Of a stretch of DNA of 15,540 nt, positions 13,767 to 15,540 are shown in pieces. The notes under the pieces are model-generated. The model had not been told where the DNA came from, made no database searches, and saw only the letters and a program-made list of their open reading frames with translations. Position 1 is the stretch's first letter. Every line of letters starts with the position of its first letter. Both the position numbers and the translations under genes were made by a program. The stretch is from Campylobacteraceae bacterium (GTDB lineage Bacteria; Campylobacterota; Campylobacteria; Campylobacterales; Sulfurovaceae), in contig JALSQJ010000056.1 in NCBI GenBank assembly GCA_026985495.1, positions 1-15,540 of the forward strand, given 5' to 3'.

Positions 13767-14762
13767 TTAAGCCAACTGCTTAACTAACTTTTTCTCTTTA
13801 TGATTTTCTATTATGGAGTGAAAAAGAGATGCTCCAATAAAAAGAACCCCAAGTGTTCCAACCATTATCTCATTGACATGAAAAAATATTTTTAAGAACA
13901 TCACCATAGCAAGTGCAAATATAGCGTAGTGAGCTCCATGCTCTAAATATTTAAACTCATCAAGTGTATTCTCCTTTACAAAATAGAGTGTAAGCGAACG
14001 AACAAACATTGCACCAATTCCAAGACCAATCATAATAATAAATATATCTGAACTTAACGCAAATGCACCAATAACTCCATCAAAACTAAAAGAAGCGTCT
14101 AATACCTCTAAGTAAAGTAACCCCATAAGACCATTTCTTACACCATTACTACTTAATATATTATCCAAAGACTCAATCAATGAGTAGAGTAGTACTCCTG
14201 TAAAATAGGCTATTCCGATACTAGGCTGTGTAGAGAGACTCATCAATAATATACCTATAGCCATAGATATTATCATCTGAATACTTGATACTTTTCCCAT
14301 CGTTAATAGAATATCACTCTCTTCAACTATTGTTATCCATTTATCTTCACGGTCAACATCAAATATAAAAGATAGAAATACCATAAGCAAAAAAGAGCCA
14401 CCAAATGCAAAAATAAGCTTCTCCACAGAACCTAATGTTTCTTGATATTTTTCTGGGTTATCTAAAGCTAAAGTAAATGTCTCCAAAATACCTAAACCAC
14501 TTGCTATAGCTACAATAATAATTGGAAAAAGAAACCTCATACCAAACACAGCTATAGGCATACCAAAGATAATAAATCTCTCTTGCCATTTAGACTCCAT
14601 TGTCTCCAAGACCTTTGCATTTACTACTGCATTATCAAACGAGAGTGATACCTCTAACATAGCTAAAAGTACTACCACATAAAGTGTCGATACTCCTCCA
14701 ACATAAAAAGCTAAAACCAAACCAACTATTGCAATAAAGATTGCACCTCTAAAATGTTTCAT
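13767..14762 (-). CDS. DUF475 family membrane protein (TerC-related)
   Basis: A 331-residue inner-membrane protein with about eight to nine hydrophobic segments, belonging to the DUF475 family of the TerC/LysE-like group. The family marks are two copies of an acidic membrane motif: LEVSLSFDNAVVNAKVL (36-52) and LEVLDASFSFDGVIGAFA (218-235). Glu37, Asp43, Glu219 and Asp228 are placed to bind a cation. This internal symmetry is known in TerC/Alx proteins, some of which export manganese; a metal-ion export role here is an inference. Tellurite resistance should not be assumed, as no other ter genes are near. The RBS AAAGGATAA lies a few bases before the ATG. The gene stands alone and diverges from the unknown gene at 14984. 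A 10-bp inverted repeat lies upstream of its promoter. Confidence 0.88.
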   Translation of the reverse strand: MKHFRGAIFIAIVGLVLAFYVGGVSTLYVVVLLAMLEVSLSFDNAVVNAKVLETMESKWQERFIIFGMPIAVFGMRFLFPIIIVAIASGLGILETFTLALDNPEKYQETLGSVEKLIFAFGGSFLLMVFLSFIFDVDREDKWITIVEESDILLTMGKVSSIQMIISMAIGILLMSLSTQPSIGIAYFTGVLLYSLIESLDNILSSNGVRNGLMGLLYLEVLDASFSFDGVIGAFALSSDIFIIMIGLGIGAMFVRSLTLYFVKENTLDEFKYLEHGAHYAIFALAMVMFLKIFFHVNEIMVGTLGVLFIGASLFHSIIENHKEKKLVKQLA

Positions 14763-14782
14763 AATTATCCTTTATTTTAAAA

Positions 14783-14843
14783 ATTATAGTCGAAAGTCTA
14801 TTAGAAGAGAAAAAGTTTTTCAATACAATTCTCAAAAACTTTT
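14783..14843 (-). promoter_or_regulatory. DUF475 promoter and upstream inverted repeat
   Basis: Minus-strand TATAAT (plus-strand 14783-14788) lies 21 bp before the DUF475 ATG. About 40 bp upstream is a perfect 10-bp inverted repeat, AAAAGTTTTT (14811-14820) and AAAAACTTTT (14834-14843), with a 13-base spacer. Its location around -25 to -60 suits a regulator site. A further ACTTTT copy follows at 14848-14853. Low complexity leaves room for chance. Confidence 0.4.
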
Positions 14844-14937
14844 AACAACTTTTCATATCATTTTTTAAATGACTATTTTTAGGGATTTCATATAAACTAT
14901 TTTCTTCAAAATTATTTTATAATTAATATTTATCTTG

Positions 14938-14979
14938 TATAATTGTTTCTACAACTATTACAACTTTTAATAAAAGGGA
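14938..14979 (+). promoter_or_regulatory. Promoter and RBS of the right-edge gene
   Basis: TATAAT (14938-14943) lies 40 bp before the ATG at 14984, and AAAAGGGAA (14972-14980) is a good RBS 3 to 6 bp from it. Together they support the start of the right-edge gene. No -35 was recognised. Confidence 0.5.
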
Positions 14980-14983
14980 AGAT

Positions 14984-15540
14984 ATGAGTACTTTTACTCA
15001 AAAATTACAACTCATTCAGAGTAAACTTTTTAATGATAATATAGATGAGTTTACAAAAGCACTCATTGATTATAAAAAGTTCAAAAGAGATAAGTTTGAT
15101 GAAATTAGCGAAAAAGAGGCAAAAAAACAGTTTTTTTTTAATAGAAAAACTGTCCTTAGGCGTTGGCTACAACAAGGTAGTAGATGTAGTTCTGATTTTT
15201 GTAAAAGTTATCCTAACTATAAACTATCTAACTACCAACTTAAAGGAGAGCCTCTCTTTTTATTAAAAGATTTTCAAAAGGAGGATAACCTAAAAGAGTT
15301 TGAGCAGAGAGTTGAGCTATACCTTAAATATCAAAAGAAAACAGAAGCTCAAATAGACTATAGGTTTATCTACACCTTTTGTGAAATATCAAAAAAAATT
15401 ATCTATTTCGAAATTATAGAGTGGATAAAAGGAGAAAATCAAAAAATTCAACTTTCATTACTAAAAGAGAATAAACAATATAGAGGTGAATTTCAATTAA
15501 CTGATGAAAATAATATTTTAATCAATATTAAAGTAGATAA
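14984..15540 (+). CDS. Hypothetical protein, 5' part (runs off the window)
   Basis: The first 185 codons of an open frame that continues past the window; I do not recognise the family. The start is supported by AAAAGGGAA and a TATAAT upstream. The N-terminal 60 residues are charged and helical, with FFFNRKTVLRRWLQQG (50-65), which could be a helix-turn-helix-like pair but is not diagnostic. A CSSDFC pair of cysteines follows (68-73). Residues 94-125 are charged helix, and 126-185 alternate hydrophobic and polar residues as in a beta-rich domain (KKIIYFEIIEWIKG, then ILINIKVD). No signal peptide or membrane segment is seen. It is more A/T-rich and Lys-rich than its neighbours, with A7 and T9 runs at 15121-15139, which is common in accessory genes. 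It diverges from the DUF475 gene. No function is claimed. Confidence 0.75.
   Translation, partial: MSTFTQKLQLIQSKLFNDNIDEFTKALIDYKKFKRDKFDEISEKEAKKQFFFNRKTVLRRWLQQGSRCSSDFCKSYPNYKLSNYQLKGEPLFLLKDFQKEDNLKEFEQRVELYLKYQKKTEAQIDYRFIYTFCEISKKIIYFEIIEWIKGENQKIQLSLLKENKQYRGEFQLTDENNILINIKVD

Noticed and set aside
13767..14762. Tellurite-resistance gene terC
   Set aside because: The TerC-like acidic motifs are those of DUF475; no other ter genes are present, so tellurite resistance is not supported.
15045..15266. Plus-strand frame with 73 codons at the right edge
   Set aside because: It lies in another frame of the longer open frame starting at 14984, which has a good RBS and promoter and runs to the window end.
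1..15540. CRISPR array, insertion sequence, prophage or integrative element
   Set aside because: No spaced direct repeats, transposase, integrase, phage genes, tRNA or attachment-like duplications were found; gene content is mostly housekeeping.

Overview
The window is AT-rich, densely coded bacterial DNA, and its gene content points to a free-living member of the Campylobacterota (Epsilonproteobacteria), most like Sulfurovum or Sulfurimonas. The evidence is protein content: ispA next to tkt, a PEB4-like SurA/parvulin chaperone, and CetB/Aer-type stand-alone PAS proteins. A CspA-like cold-shock protein argues against Campylobacter jejuni and Helicobacter pylori, which as far as I recall lack one. 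The genus is an inference; no rRNA or tRNA gene is present.

Layout. (1) 1-447: 3' end of an alanine racemase gene on +, overlapping tail to tail with the next operon. (2) 3596-428, minus strand: a small secreted coiled-coil protein, then a DUF2868 membrane protein and a DUF3482 GTPase that overlap by 8 bp. (3) 3779-5004, plus strand: two tandem PAS-only proteins of the Aer/CetB redox-sensor type. (4) 8036-5011, minus strand: a tightly packed operon rdgB - ywbE - yheT-like hydrolase - M18 aminopeptidase. (5) 8096-9427, plus strand: a YajR-like MFS transporter. (6) 13183-9450, minus strand: ispA - tkt, then a periplasmic peptidyl-prolyl isomerase with its own promoter. (7) 13542-13324: a cold-shock protein with a long leader and a good intrinsic terminator. 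(8) 14762-13767: a DUF475/TerC-family membrane protein. (9) 14984 to the end: the 5' part of an unrecognised protein on +.

How the genes work together. Most of the window is housekeeping: cell wall precursor (Alr), isoprenoid and pentose-phosphate metabolism (IspA, Tkt), nucleotide-pool sanitation (RdgB), outer-membrane protein folding (PEB4-like) and cold adaptation (Csp). The less understood parts are the DUF2868/DUF3482 pair with its small secreted neighbour, the duplicated CetB-like PAS proteins with no transducer beside them, and the unknown gene at the right edge. No CRISPR array, insertion sequence, integrase, attachment site or origin was seen. No gene-free stretch exceeds 300 bases; the longest gaps (about 210-225 bases, at 3568-3778, 13543-13766 and 14763-14983) hold promoters, leaders and inverted repeats described below. 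I see no clear candidate for a wholly new multi-gene system. The best leads are the GTPase/membrane pair and a recurring stop-codon-overlapping hairpin at convergent gene ends.
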